Shown here in pieces: positions 46,475-56,215 of a DNA stretch of 64,000 bases. Position numbers and translations under genes: made by a program. Each line of letters begins with the position of its first letter. The first letter of the stretch is position 1. Origin of the DNA: Aplectana chamaeleonis (taxonomy: Eukaryota > Nematoda > Chromadorea > Rhabditida > Cosmocercidae); contig JAPDOI010001444.1 of NCBI GenBank assembly GCA_029168955.1, forward strand, positions 62,001 through 126,000. Direction: 5' to 3'. Below the pieces are notes generated by a model, which had not been told where the DNA came from, searched no databases, and saw nothing but the letters and a program-made list of their open reading frames with translations.

Positions 46475-46806
46475 CTGAAAGCATAAAGTTTAGAGGGCGA
46501 AAAGTTAAGAAAAGTCAAACAAAAGGGCAGGTCATGAGGTAGATGAGCATGAAATCAGATGAACAAGTGAATGGAGGTCGAAGTCAGGTGATGGTGGTGT
46601 CTTCGTAAACACAGTTTCGCAATCGCAGAAGGCCATATCTGCGCCAGATCCAGATGCCTGGGAGTAAGAGGTTGGACAGAGGCAGCCGAGAAACAGAGGT
46701 GATTGCTGACCGCTGGACGGATCAGGTGCAAAAAACGGAAAACAGGTGGTTTCATCCCGAACACTGCTTCAAAACTATTTCTCTGCGAAAACAGACGGTA
46801 TGGGTC

Positions 46807-46960
46807 GGTTCTCAGCCCAAAATGATCGGATCGACCTGCGACTAGACCGACTGCTTCGTTTCATGGTCTTCTTCGAAATATTTACCGTTGCAGCCGAATC
46901 CTAAAAATTTTTTTCGACCTCTCCAGGAGTACGTCCAGACGCATGCTTTTCGATTTTTCA
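46807..46960. repeat. direct repeat H, copy 1
   Basis: GGTTCTCAGCCCAAAATGATCGG-type sequence through CGACCTCTCCAGGAGTACGTCCAGACGCATG is repeated at 47158-47310, 351 bp downstream, at roughly 80 percent identity by eye. Confidence 0.7.
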
Positions 46961-47157
46961 GCGCCCCGAGTGACACACTCATCGTCGTCAGCTTGGCTTC
47001 CGGCAGGACTAACCGAGTAGTTTGCTCACTTACCTATCTAAAAAAGCTTTGAAAATCGATCTTAGAGGCTTTATCGCCAAAATCACACGGTGTGATGAGG
47101 CTTGTTTTTTAAGGCTCAAATCACACCGTCACATTTACAGCCGTCACACCGGCCGCA

Positions 47158-47310
47158 TTCAGCCCAAACTGATCGGATCGACCTGGTAATCGGCCGACAG
47201 CTTCGTTGTATGGTCTTATTCAAAATATGTACCGTAGCAGCCGAATCCCAAAGAAATTTTTCTCGACCTCTCCAGGGGTACAAGTCCAGACGCATGTTTT
47301 TCGATCATTT
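47158..47310. repeat. direct repeat H, copy 2
   Basis: Second copy of the block at 46807. It is preceded by TCACACCGTGTGAT-like and TCACACCG motifs (47085-47150) that are themselves repeated. Function unknown. Confidence 0.7.
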
Positions 47311-47523
47311 GTCAGGATCTCTGAGTATACTGCAATCTTGCCTATGATTGCAATTCAAGGCGCTGAATACAAATCTGACGTCTGTTTGACAGTTTACGAC
47401 CTATTGTTCAAAAGTTTCCAGCACTCGAGTTTACACAAGGTACGTGCTGATAGGAGTCGGGCAGATAATAAGTGTTTCGCCTTTGAACAGAACTGACAAC
47501 ACTTCATCGACGTCATCCGGTTA

Positions 47524-47910
47524 GTGTGCTCTCTGACTGACGCTTGCCCTCATTTTCTGAAGTTTTATAATAGACTGCAGCATATTTACTCAAGAATGTC
47601 CTCATGGGCTGACAACTTTCGAAGTGATAAGTCGAGCAATAGACTTTATGAGACTCTACTGAACAATGCACCTATTCTCTACATTCCTGATGTTGTAATT
47701 AAAGTGAGCAGTTTTTACATCCAGGTTTCGCAATTTTTATTTTGCTGATCATCTTTGAACTCATCAGGCCCTCAAATGTCTTCTTGTAATTCCTGCTGCC
47801 AACGCCGATCCTGAACGAAGTTTTTCGGTTGCAAATCGGCTGACAAGATTTCAAAGAAGCGAAATGACAACAGAGACACTCGATTATCTCATGACGTGGC
47901 TACTTCAGCA
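47524..47910 (+). pseudogene. hAT transposase C-terminal dimerisation region, two exons
   Basis: The segment 47524-47703 ends PILYIPDVVIK at a donor GTGAGC; a 64-bp intron ends TTGAACTCATCAG; the second part from 47768 reads ALKCLLVIPAANADPERSFS, then ANRLTRFQRSEMTTETLDYL. IPA-(N/S)A-(D/E)PERSFS with the following R-L---T-E-L pattern is the signature of the hAT dimerisation domain at the transposase C-terminus. Phase 0 is kept across the intron. The DNA-binding zinc finger and most of the catalytic core are not found upstream, so this is a remnant or the last exons of a gene disrupted upstream. The frame then runs on to 48109 into unrelated sequence that overlaps the next gene. Confidence 0.7.
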
Positions 47911-48023
47911 AAGCATACTTTCACTATTTTTTCATAGCAGATTTGTTGCAGTAATCATTTGTTTAGGGTTGAAACGTACGGTCCAACTCTCCTCTCAGTA
48001 CACCCAAAAACTCTCGCTAAGTA

Positions 48024-48372
48024 ATGGCTGCTACCCACAAGGGTTTGGATCTTCATCAGGGGACGGATTCAGCAACAGGCAAGGCAGGCAGCTTGAAGAA
48101 GGAGGCTGAAGACGCGTTCTCGAAAGGTAAAGTGTGTTCCACGCTGTTTTACGTTATAGTTCATTGTTTTATTGCTGCCATGTCTGTGCTTTACAGGAGA
48201 TGGTGAAGCTTTTGTCAGAGCGCAAGTGAAAAGAGATATGACTCTACATGGCGAAAATCATCGGAGAGATACTGAACTCATCCGTAATAAACGCATCGCA
48301 GCCGAGACTTCCAAAGCTTCCATATTCGCGGTCGGAATGCTTTACAAGGAGCAACAGCGCAATGAACTTTGA
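48024..48372 (+). CDS. two-exon host gene, 92-residue hydrophilic protein
   Basis: Exon 1 is 48024-48126, the intron 48127-48196 (GTAAAG ... TTTACAG), exon 2 48197-48372. A CTCCTCTCAG 25 bases before the ATG is a likely spliced-leader acceptor and AATAAA lies about 10 bases after the stop (near 48382). The protein begins MAATHKGLDLHQGTDSATGK, is rich in K, E, R and A, has no signal peptide or membrane span, and ends LYKEQQRNEL. A helix-forming middle (EAFVRAQVKRDMTL) follows the splice point. No family recognised. Complete signals at both ends and kept phase make it the clearest intact gene in the window. The KKEAEDAFSKG end of exon 1 is read across the junction into DGEAF. Confidence 0.7.
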
Positions 48373-48379
48373 ACAATGT

Positions 48380-48385
48380 GAAATA
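48380..48385 (+). promoter_or_regulatory. polyadenylation signal
   Basis: AATAAA a few bases downstream of the stop codon of the 48024 gene, at the usual nematode spacing. Confidence 0.5.
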
Positions 48386-48390
48386 AATTT

Positions 48391-48930
48391 GCCCCGACCT
48401 AATGTTTTTCGTTGACACAACACGGTTAACCGCCTTCTTCTTGTCATATGATTGCTGAGTGTGTTGAAAAATTCCGCAATGTTTGGACAACACTGAGACA
48501 AGCGGTCGCCGTTCATTTCACTTCACATTTTCAACCCCTTTTGTATGATCTTTTCCTTTTTCTTCCTGTATACAAAACAATAAACATAAATTTATTGATA
48601 CAAGTAGATGATTTGCTTTGATATGATTACTTCCTCCGCCCTTCTGCTGTTCACAACAAACGACTCCAGGTTCGCAGCTTCCATGACTTACCTGAAACAT
48701 CCACATTACACCAAAACAGAAATGTGCACCCATTACACGTTTCCTCTTACGTGTATTTGTGTTAATATGGACTCAGTAATATGGCTCAAATTTTTCAAAT
48801 ATTTTTTGTACCACGGACTGGATACTGAAATTTTTTTCGATTGACGGACCGGGGGCCTGCGCCCCCCCCCCCTCCTCGGCGCCCAAGGCTACGCACCCCT
48901 GTGATCGTCACCCCGTCCGCGTGAGCCTGC
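48391..48930. other. no gene seen
   Basis: AT-rich flank with short frames; a C-tract (GCGCCCCCCCCCCCTCC) at about 48858 marks the start of GC-rich repeat sequence. Confidence 0.45.
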
Positions 48931-48934
48931 GGCA

Positions 48935-49157
48935 GAGCCAGCCCTGCCTGTGTCCACTAGAACGGCCCAATCTTCGCCAAGGTCTGCGGCGAGGAACCAC
49001 CCTTCCCGAGGACTGCGGCGAAAACCGCCCTCTCCCCCTGCCGAGAGGATACCCCTATCCCCCAGCTGTCAAAAATAAGCTGGCCTCCGTAGAGCGACTC
49101 GAGGTCGCCTTCCAGGGCCGGCATTACAATGCCGAGTGAGGTGAGGCGCCTTATATT
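48935..49157 (-). repeat. dispersed GC-rich repeat I, copy 2
   Basis: Reverse complement of 40265-40530 (AAGGCGCCTCACCTCACTCGG, GCGGTTTTCGCCGCAGTCC, GGTTCCTCGCCGCAGACCT). It abuts the 3' tail of the CR1-like fragment. Confidence 0.65.
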
Positions 49158-50645
49158 AGATTGGATTAGATTAGATTTATTTCGACATATAAGACGTCGT
49201 GAGAAAAAAAAAGAAAACAAAATTACAATAATACTAAGCAACCGCGAAAGGATCACACGATATGCAATAGGGAAATGCTGAGCGAAAAAATCCATTCCAA
49301 TTATTTGCTTTCTGAGAAACCTGTGAACCACGTAACACTAACTGCTGAGCAACCTCGCTTCAGCAAAACGCTTGAAACCCAGAAACGTTCCAACATGTGC
49401 AGTGTTCTGCATCAACCGGCCGTAAACAGTGGCGGCTCTAATAGCAAAAGCATGAGGTGCTATGTTAGATCGCGCTGGAGCAGTGAAAACTTTATACTGT
49501 TCACCTCTCATTCTAGTTTGCCTTAGGCGAAAGAACTGTTTGAACCTATCTTGATTTTACCGTTAATGAGTTTGTAGACCATACAAGCATCAAAAACTTT
49601 CCTTCATAATTCTAGCGTGGACAAGTTGAAATACCTATTTCGAAAATGGGATTTTGGAATTCTATTATACAAAAATCCATTCTTCCTGATCAATAGCTTT
49701 CTAGTGAAGCTATTCTGGCATTTTTCAAGCTTCAGGGTATCTTTCCTTTTGCAAGGATTGAAAACGGCTGTTCCACACCCGATTAACGGCCAAATGTAGG
49801 TTTTATATGCTCTCAAGAGGACGTTGGTGTTGTTTGTAGAAAGCGCCTTGAAAAAATGAAAAATGCGAAGGTGGACCTTGCCTTGGACATTTTGAACGTG
49901 ACCGGAGAAGTTCAATCTATGATCATACAGAAAGCCCAAATCCCTCACTGACCTCGCCGGAACAACGATGTTTCCTTAAACGGTATAATTGAAAACCACC
50001 TTAGAGTTACCCAAATGGAGATAGATAGTTTCATGCGGAGCAAGGGTAACTGCCATATCCTAGACCAATGAGAGATAACGCCAATTGCCTTTTGGAGTTC
50101 TGAACAATCGAAAAACGATTCGATCTTCCTATATAGTAAGAAGAAATGAGTAAATCAAGAATGGAAGCCCCTCTAGATGAGTCTTTCACCAACTGCGATA
50201 ATTCGTGATCTTTTAACATACTTATGAACGCTGCTGAAGAAGAGGAATTTGCCTATAGCGTTTGACAGCAAATATTCGGAAAATTGAAATCCCCCCAATA
50301 ACTACACGATATTCTGAGGTGACTAAATAACTTATCGTTTCAATGGTTGCTCCGAGTTTGACGCAGTACATGAAGGCATCCTATAAAGAACCACAAACCG
50401 GACCAGGTTGCCATTGAAATAAATATCTAAAACAAGGATCTCATACTCATCCCTCACAGATTTCGAAAGAAGAACAGAATGCGGAAAGGTGCTTCTCACA
50501 AAGATTGCTACACCACCGCCTTTACGACGGGGGCGATCGCAGCGAATAACATTGTAGTCATTTAGCCAATTACCGAACATTGTGTAAATAAGGTGGTGAC
50601 TTTTTAGCCAGGTTTCGGAGAAAGCAAAAATATCGAAACGATACC
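49155..50645 (-). mobile_element. CR1/Jockey-like retrotransposon fragment lacking the RT core
   Basis: Minus strand, in order: endonuclease start DIFAFSETWLKSH (about 50630), RPRRKGGGVAIFVRS (near 50515) and HELSQLVKDSSRGASILDLL (near 50190). Then, after about 70 bp, it jumps to the reverse-transcriptase C-terminal region HLGNSKVVFNYTV, VRDLGFLYDHRLNFSGHVQN and LLRAYKTYIWPL (to 49604), and an AT-rich tail ending in TCTAATCTAATCCAATCTAA (about 49155-49185). The catalytic polymerase motifs are deleted. A 17-20 bp tandem duplication (AAAAATATCGAAACGAT) marks the 5' breakpoint near 50625-50665. Confidence 0.82.
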
Positions 50646-50697
50646 GGCAAAAATATCGAAACGATGATAAATTATACCGGCTCTACACGTGTTAAGC

Positions 50698-50860
50698 AAG
50701 TTACGACTTGACCATCCACTTGCGAGGATTGACGGGTCAATGTAAGTTACTTGCGAGATTCAAAAGTCACAAGTATCATGGTCATGCCCATGTAAGTTAC
50801 TTGCTAGTCCCAACCTCGCAAGTAACTTAAAAAACTCAGAGAAGCCACAAGTAACTTGAT
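50698..50860. repeat. subterminal repeats, right
   Basis: AAGTTAC-CTTG motifs at 50698, 50743, 50794, 50818 and 50848 in both orientations, just inside the right inverted repeat of the 7-kb unit. Confidence 0.65.
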
Positions 50861-51169
50861 TTTGCCCGGATATCTCGCAAGCAAATTGATTCGAAACTTC
50901 TGAGTAGGCGGTCGAAGTGGTGATTTTGAGTCAGCTAGTAACAAATTTGGAAAGGGTAGTGGTGGGAAATAAGTAAAATTATATTTTATGCTATTAGTAA
51001 TTTTTCGCTTTCTTATGCTTTGGTGATTTCTTCTATTTTCGATAGTTTTATACTATTTATTTTCCGTTTATGTCTTACTTGCATCTCAAAAGCATCCAGG
51101 AAAAATTATAATGCAATATGAAATGAAACAGCAGAAACAAAAGCCACTCATTCAACAGCACAATAAAAC

Positions 51170-52770
51170 AAACGAAACTCAGAATTCAAAAGGACATGGA
51201 AAGAATTGGAAATCGGAAGTTCCTAGAGAATACCTAATAAAATAAATCTACCAAAACGGAAATCCACCGCCGCATCAAGAGATGAAAAACTTCCCGTTCG
51301 GATATTGAGTCAGTATGAGGAAAGAATCGAAAACTCCGGAATCCAAAAAGGACATGGAAAAATCGGAGATTTTCCTTCAGGATCAAGAACTATTCAAAAT
51401 GAAAATCCGGCGCGGAAATGAAAAATGAAAAAAAAACGTTCCGTTTCGATATCTTGTCAGGATATGGAAAGATTCTGAAACTGCAAAAATCAAAAAGGAA
51501 ATGGGAAAAATCGGGATTCGGAACATTTCCTTTATGATCAAGAAATCAACAAACGTGTAAAAACTGGAAGACGAATCAAGAAATGAAAAAAAGCTTACTG
51601 TTTCGATAACGAGTCAGGATATGGAAAGACTCGGAAACTTCAAAATTAATAAGAAATGGGGGAAAAATGGGGAATCGGAAACTCCCCCCCCAAAAACAAC
51701 GTATCAAGAAAAATAAGAAGTCCGACGCAAAATAAAGAAATGAAAAAACTTTCCGTCTCGATATCAAGTTAGGATATGGAAATCGGAAATTTCAAAATTC
51801 AAAAAGGACTTGAAAATGATCGGAAATTTTCCTTTATGATTAAGAGATCAACCAAAATAAAAAAATTTAGAAGAATCGAAAAATAAAAAAACTTCCTGGT
51901 ACGATATAGAGTCAGGTTATGGAAAGGAATAGGAAATTCCCGAATTCATAAGATAGATGGGAAATAACCGGAAATTTACTTCAGAATCAAGAAATCATCC
52001 AAAATGAAAATCCGACGCCCAATCAAGAAGGTAAAAAAGCTTACTTTCACGATTTCGGGTCAGGATATGGAAAGAATCGGAAATCCCAAAATACAAGGTC
52101 ATGGAAAAAATTGGAAATTTTCCTTCAGAATCAAGAACTATTCAAAATGAAAATCCGGCGCGGAAACAAAAAATGAAATAAAACGTTCCGTTTCGATATC
52201 TTGTCAGGATATGGTAAGATTCTGAAACCCCGAAAATCAAAAAGGGCATGGGAAGAATCGGGATTCGGAGCAGTTCCTTTATGATTAAAAAATCAACAAA
52301 CGTGTAAAAAGTGGAAGAGAAATCAAGAAGTGGAAAAAAGCTTCCTATTTCGATAACGAGTCAGGATATGGAAAGACTCGGAAACTCCAAAATTCATAAA
52401 GGACATAAAAAAAATCGGAAAGTTTACTTCAAGATGAAGAAACCGGTGCAAAACTAGTTGGGGGAGGGGGAGAGCGATATTAGATGCCTGATAACGTTAT
52501 CAGACATTGAAAGCTCAAGAAATTATTTTGGTTTCTGAGAGCGGTATAATTCATTCTTCACAAAAATTCATAGTGGCACCCCAACTAGTTTTGCACAAAG
52601 AAATCAACCAAAATCAGAAGATTAGAAGCTGAATCAAAAAAATGAAAAAAAACTCCATGTTTAAATAACGAGTCAGGATATGGAAAGGATTTGGCAATTC
52701 AAGAATTCAAAAAGGACGTTGAAGAATAGGAAATTTCCCCGTAGGATCATAAAGACAACCTAAAGGAAAA
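51170..52770. repeat. about 150-bp satellite, roughly ten units
   Basis: A block with CGATA-GAGTCAGGATATGGAAAG recurs at 51299, 51452, 51603, 51756, 51901, 52048, 52192, 52343 and 52665, that is every 145-155 bp, followed each time by GGAAATTTTCCTT-like and AAGAAATCAACCAAAA-like segments. AT-rich, diverged units. Interrupted by a MITE at 52445-52597. Confidence 0.85.
52445..52597. mobile_element. 153-bp MITE with perfect 18-bp inverted ends
   Basis: GTGCAAAACTAGTTGGGG and CCCCAACTAGTTTTGCAC are exact complements. Flanks AAGAAACC (52437-52444) and AAGAAATC (52598-52605) agree at seven of eight positions, and the satellite unit normally reads AAGAAATCAAC there. This is a hAT-like 8-bp duplication. 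Confidence 0.85.
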
Positions 52771-52974
52771 TTTTCGCGCGTAACAATCGGTAGTGCAACG
52801 GGTTCGGTGGTCGAAATTGTGCACGTCAATACGCGCACAAACGTGAGAGAACCACGAAGTGACATTACCTCATGTTACCGGTCGATGTGCGGTCGACTGT
52901 CTGTGGACCTCAGTCGACAGACAGTCGATAGGTCACATTAGTCGACATACAGTCGATCCGCTCCTTGCAGTTAA

Positions 52975-53526
52975 AGGCAGTGGTCGCGATAAAATATGCT
53001 TCTCTTCTTTTTCTCTCTAAACCCTCTTCTGGATCTTGAGTAGTAGGACCAATGAGAAAAAATCGCGAAAAATCCGCTGTTCCGGGTCAAATTTGAAGCC
53101 TGAACTTTCTTGTCTTTTGATAAAGGACGAGCCCACTCCACATTATCGGCTGCGATGATCTCTGAAATCAAAAACATCAGCTGGCTTGAAATTGAATTTC
53201 AATCAATGAACATTATCCTTCGGACTCATCTAGTCGAAAACATTGACTGAATGAAGTGCTTGCTTTCATTGGTCAACTCTTTCCATTAGGTAAATTGTAA
53301 TTTATTTCTTCCTCTGAATGTCCCATGATTTTTGACTGCTCGGCACGAGGCTGTGATATTTTTTGCGACGCTGTGCACGTGTGCAAGAACTGGCACCTTT
53401 GGGCCCTAAAAACTCTAAATCTGACTCGTTTTTCACCGCGCTACCTTCATAGTTTTTCAGCTGTTTTCTATCTAAGCTGATTTTTATGGTTTTTTTAGAC
53501 AATGTTTTTCATCGAGACCGCTGCCT
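52975..53526. mobile_element. TTAA-type MITE, family D, copy 2 (552 bp)
   Basis: TTAA at 52971-52974 and 53527-53530; ends AGGCAGTGGTCGCGATAAAA and CATCGAGACCGCTGCCT. Near-identical to 38295-38844. The flanks also share sequence with that locus: GTCGACAG repeats on the left and CCACCCGTTGGACGTCACGAG on the right, the latter inverted relative to 38950. Confidence 0.85.
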
Positions 53527-53879
53527 TTAAACCATCCAGCGACCGGTAAGCCAGGAAGGTGACGTGTCAACCACCCGTTGGACGTCACGAGTTTCTGAGA
53601 GGTTGTCGATCAGAGAATCCTGGGTGGTAGTAAATGGCCGGCAATAGCCTCTTGGCCGGCAGCAAACCGCGGCATACGATTCATATACGCATTCGCGTAC
53701 AGTCCGCAAAGTGCACGATTGCGAAAGCGTGCTGCGTCGCGGTTGCGAGTATTCTCAGACAGGTTAGTGGGATCACCCGGGCACCAAAGGCGAAAGCCGC
53801 CAATTTTGCAATCAGCGTGCACTTTGCGGACTGAACGGCATTGCGGAGATGATCTGTAGATGCCATAGAGCCGCCAGCA

Positions 53880-54377
53880 CAAGGTTGTGAGTGGTGATTA
53901 TTGAACAGTGGTGGTAACTTGATTTGGGCATTGATTGTCTTACACGTTATCGATCGGTACCAATCCATATTGTCGATTTTTCGGTCATCTCACAGAACGT
54001 GGTTATTATTGGTCCGTGGGGTTTCCGTGATTTGGGGATTGAAGCCATCACACATTATCGATCGGTACCGATCGATATTATCGAGTTTCTCGGACATGCC
54101 TGTTTTAAAGAGTGTTTATTATGGGTCAGCGGGGGTCTCTCGTTTCGTGAATTGCGATCATCACAAACTACCGATCGCAACCCATACATTATCGATCAGC
54201 AACGATGGATAGTATTGATTGCTGCGAACACTATAAGAGTTTGGTAATGAGTGCTCACTATTGGACAACAGAGGTCCCACAATTTTGGTATTGAATCCAT
54301 CACACGATAGCTCTCGGTACCGATCGATTATATTGATTTTTGCAAATCTCTCACAACACAAGGTTGTGAGTGGTGAC
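53880..54377. repeat. satellite-like repeats around ATCGATCGGTACCGATCGAT
   Basis: Units of roughly 110-130 bp recur at about 53949, 54057, 54185 and 54310, each with TATCGATCGGTACC-like sequence, and a GGTTGTGAGTGGTGA start at 53884 and 54362. The repeat continues on the far side of the hAT-like insertion at 57128. Confidence 0.75.
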
Positions 54378-54574
54378 CAGGGGTGTGAGTTAATGAAATT
54401 TCAAATTTCGTAAATCGTAAAACGTAATTACGACAAAACCACCGTACATCGTCAACCGTAAATCGTAAATCGTAAACAGCAATCAATAACAATAACCACT
54501 AGAAATATGATTAATGTGGTGAAACAAGAGAAAATACGTACTGTCCACTGTTTCACGTACTAAGTACAAATTAA

Positions 54575-55534
54575 AGACAGTGTTCACGATAATCTTCAAT
54601 TTTAAGATTATTCGCTATATTGATTAAGTGGCCTCCGGGTAGAACTAAAATGACGTAGAAATTGGGAAAATCGCACCAGAAGTACGCGAAATCTTCAAGT
54701 ATCACGCCGCCTTTTAAAGGCAGCATACACGGTCGTAAACGTCATTGAGATAACTAAGGAAATATAATGGTATGGCGCAGATTACAACGCCTACGCATTT
54801 TGAAGTGTCAAAAATGACCCACAATGCCGCTACATAAGTTAGAAGTAAGCCCCGCCCTGTATTTTCACGCCCCCTGTATTTGCTCATCTGCTCCAAAGCA
54901 GGGTTGCTGGGTCATCTTCGCCGTCAGTGACGTGAGAGGTTCACTTGTTAGGCAACCTATCAACAGCACCGACGGTGAATATGACCCAGCAACCTTGCGT
55001 TGCAGGAAAAGGGCAAATACAGTGGGCTTGAAAATACAGGGCGGGGCCAAATTCTCACTCGTGTAGCGGCATTGTGGGTCGTTTTTGACACTTTAAAATG
55101 CGTAGGCGTTGTAATCTGTGCCATACCATTATATTTCCGTAGTTAACTCAATCACGTTTACGAGCGTGTTTGCCGCCTTTAAGCTGCCTTTAAGCATCAC
55201 AGGAAGAGTTTGTTGTGACAATGAGATCTTTTGTGGATCCGTCCTTCGCAATGCGCTAATCTCTATTGCTCTGTTCTTTCCTTCGGACCCTGACTAAAAC
55301 TGCTCTGTCTAAAACATACCTCCATTTTTGATGAGCCCCATTTTTCAACGGTGTCAACCCCCATGATAATGTTCATCCAACCAGACAACTACTCCATGTT
55401 ATAGAATGATGTCACCGAAATACGGCGTTTTAATGCGCTTCTTGCCGTTTCTTCGTAATTGTGATAACAGTTGGAGGCCAACGCATTGTATTTTGTGAAA
55501 AACTCGGGGACGAAAGTCATCGTGAACACTGACT
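54575..55534. mobile_element. TTAA-type MITE split by a nested MITE
   Basis: Left end TTAA-AGACAGTGTTCACGAT, right end ATCGTGAACACTGACT-ATAA. Without the inner element and one TTAA it would be about 484 bp, the size of family A. Lies inside the hAT-like element. Confidence 0.65.
54718..55189. mobile_element. palindromic TTAA MITE (472 bp, arms about 225 bp)
   Basis: TTAA at 54714-54717 and 55190-55193, ends AGGCAGC and GCTGCCT. The two halves pair almost completely, for example AATATAATGGTATGGC, GATTACAACGCCTACGCATT and GGTTGCTGGGTCAT in both arms, around a loop near 54945-54985. A transcript would fold into one long hairpin. Confidence 0.85.
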
Positions 55535-56124
55535 ATAAGTTGCATTCAGTATTTGACAGCTAACCATGTTTAAAGTGTATGGTACACTTTGTCGCTATCA
55601 TAAGCGACAGGCATGAAATCTAGCACAAATCGCGCTGGACCTCCATCGGAGCAGCGGAGTGCTGACAGCTCGCGGAGGGCTAACATACTTCGAAAGTGCC
55701 GAAGCCTGTCGCTGTGCAGCGCACTGTGAATGCGACAGGTTTAAAGGGCAGGAGCGCGCAGAGCGACGCGGCCGTGTCTCGTAAAAGTATACCATACCCT
55801 AAATGGGACCGTCTTACCCGTATTTCTCTGCTTTGCCTTATCACTCATTCCACAACTCCTTCCCAGATCTTGAGAAATCCGCAAGTCCGATTCAGCTGTC
55901 CGCGTATCTGCTGGGCAACAGAGACACAATTATACTCGTAATGTCTCTTCTGAAACGCTAACGCCGTTGTAAGTGTTAAGCCAAAATCACCGTATCTAAG
56001 CGATTCTCAACAGCCGAATTTGAGAACTCCTTCCGTTTGCTAGCTGAACCGCAACACCGATTATACATACATTCGGTAGGGATCGCACTCATATGCTGTA
56101 CATTATGTACTTCGAGTTCCTTAC

Positions 56125-56215
56125 TTAAGGTTGGCTCAAACTCGGTGTACGTACGTTAAAAAATATGGCACCGAGCTCGCACCAACCTTCAATAGAGATC
56201 GCAAAGCATCAGTCC
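56125..56215. repeat. foldback block, copy 3 (inside hAT-like element)
   Basis: AAGGTTGGCTCAAACTCGGTG and GGCACCGAGCTCGCACCAACCTTC form the same pairing centre as at 14085-14250, supporting common descent of the two hAT-like elements. Confidence 0.6.

Larger units (their letters stand above)
43846..50905. mobile_element. putative 7.1-kb TIR-bounded composite element
   Basis: ACTCAGAAGTTTTGAATCAA at 43846 and its inverted copy ending TTGATTCGAAACTTCTGAGT at 50905 match over 23 bp with two differences. Each is followed inward by a cluster of AAGTTACTTG/GTAACTTACT motifs (43876-44016, about every 22 bp; 50698-50860), the arrangement expected of subterminal transposase-binding repeats. Inside lie family G copy 2, two intron-containing genes, hAT-type transposase exons, a dispersed repeat and a CR1-like fragment. 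No target duplication is visible at the flanks (GGAACAT / AGGCGGT). Either one decayed large element or a pair of related smaller ends. Confidence 0.45.

Noticed and set aside
43846..50905. Polinton/Maverick-type giant element
   Set aside because: No polymerase B, integrase, protease or capsid-like frame is visible, and 7 kb is short for such elements.
54823..55066. Reading frames at 54824-55066 (plus) and 54865-55050 (minus)
   Set aside because: They fall in the palindromic MITE, whose two arms encode mirrored frames by structure.
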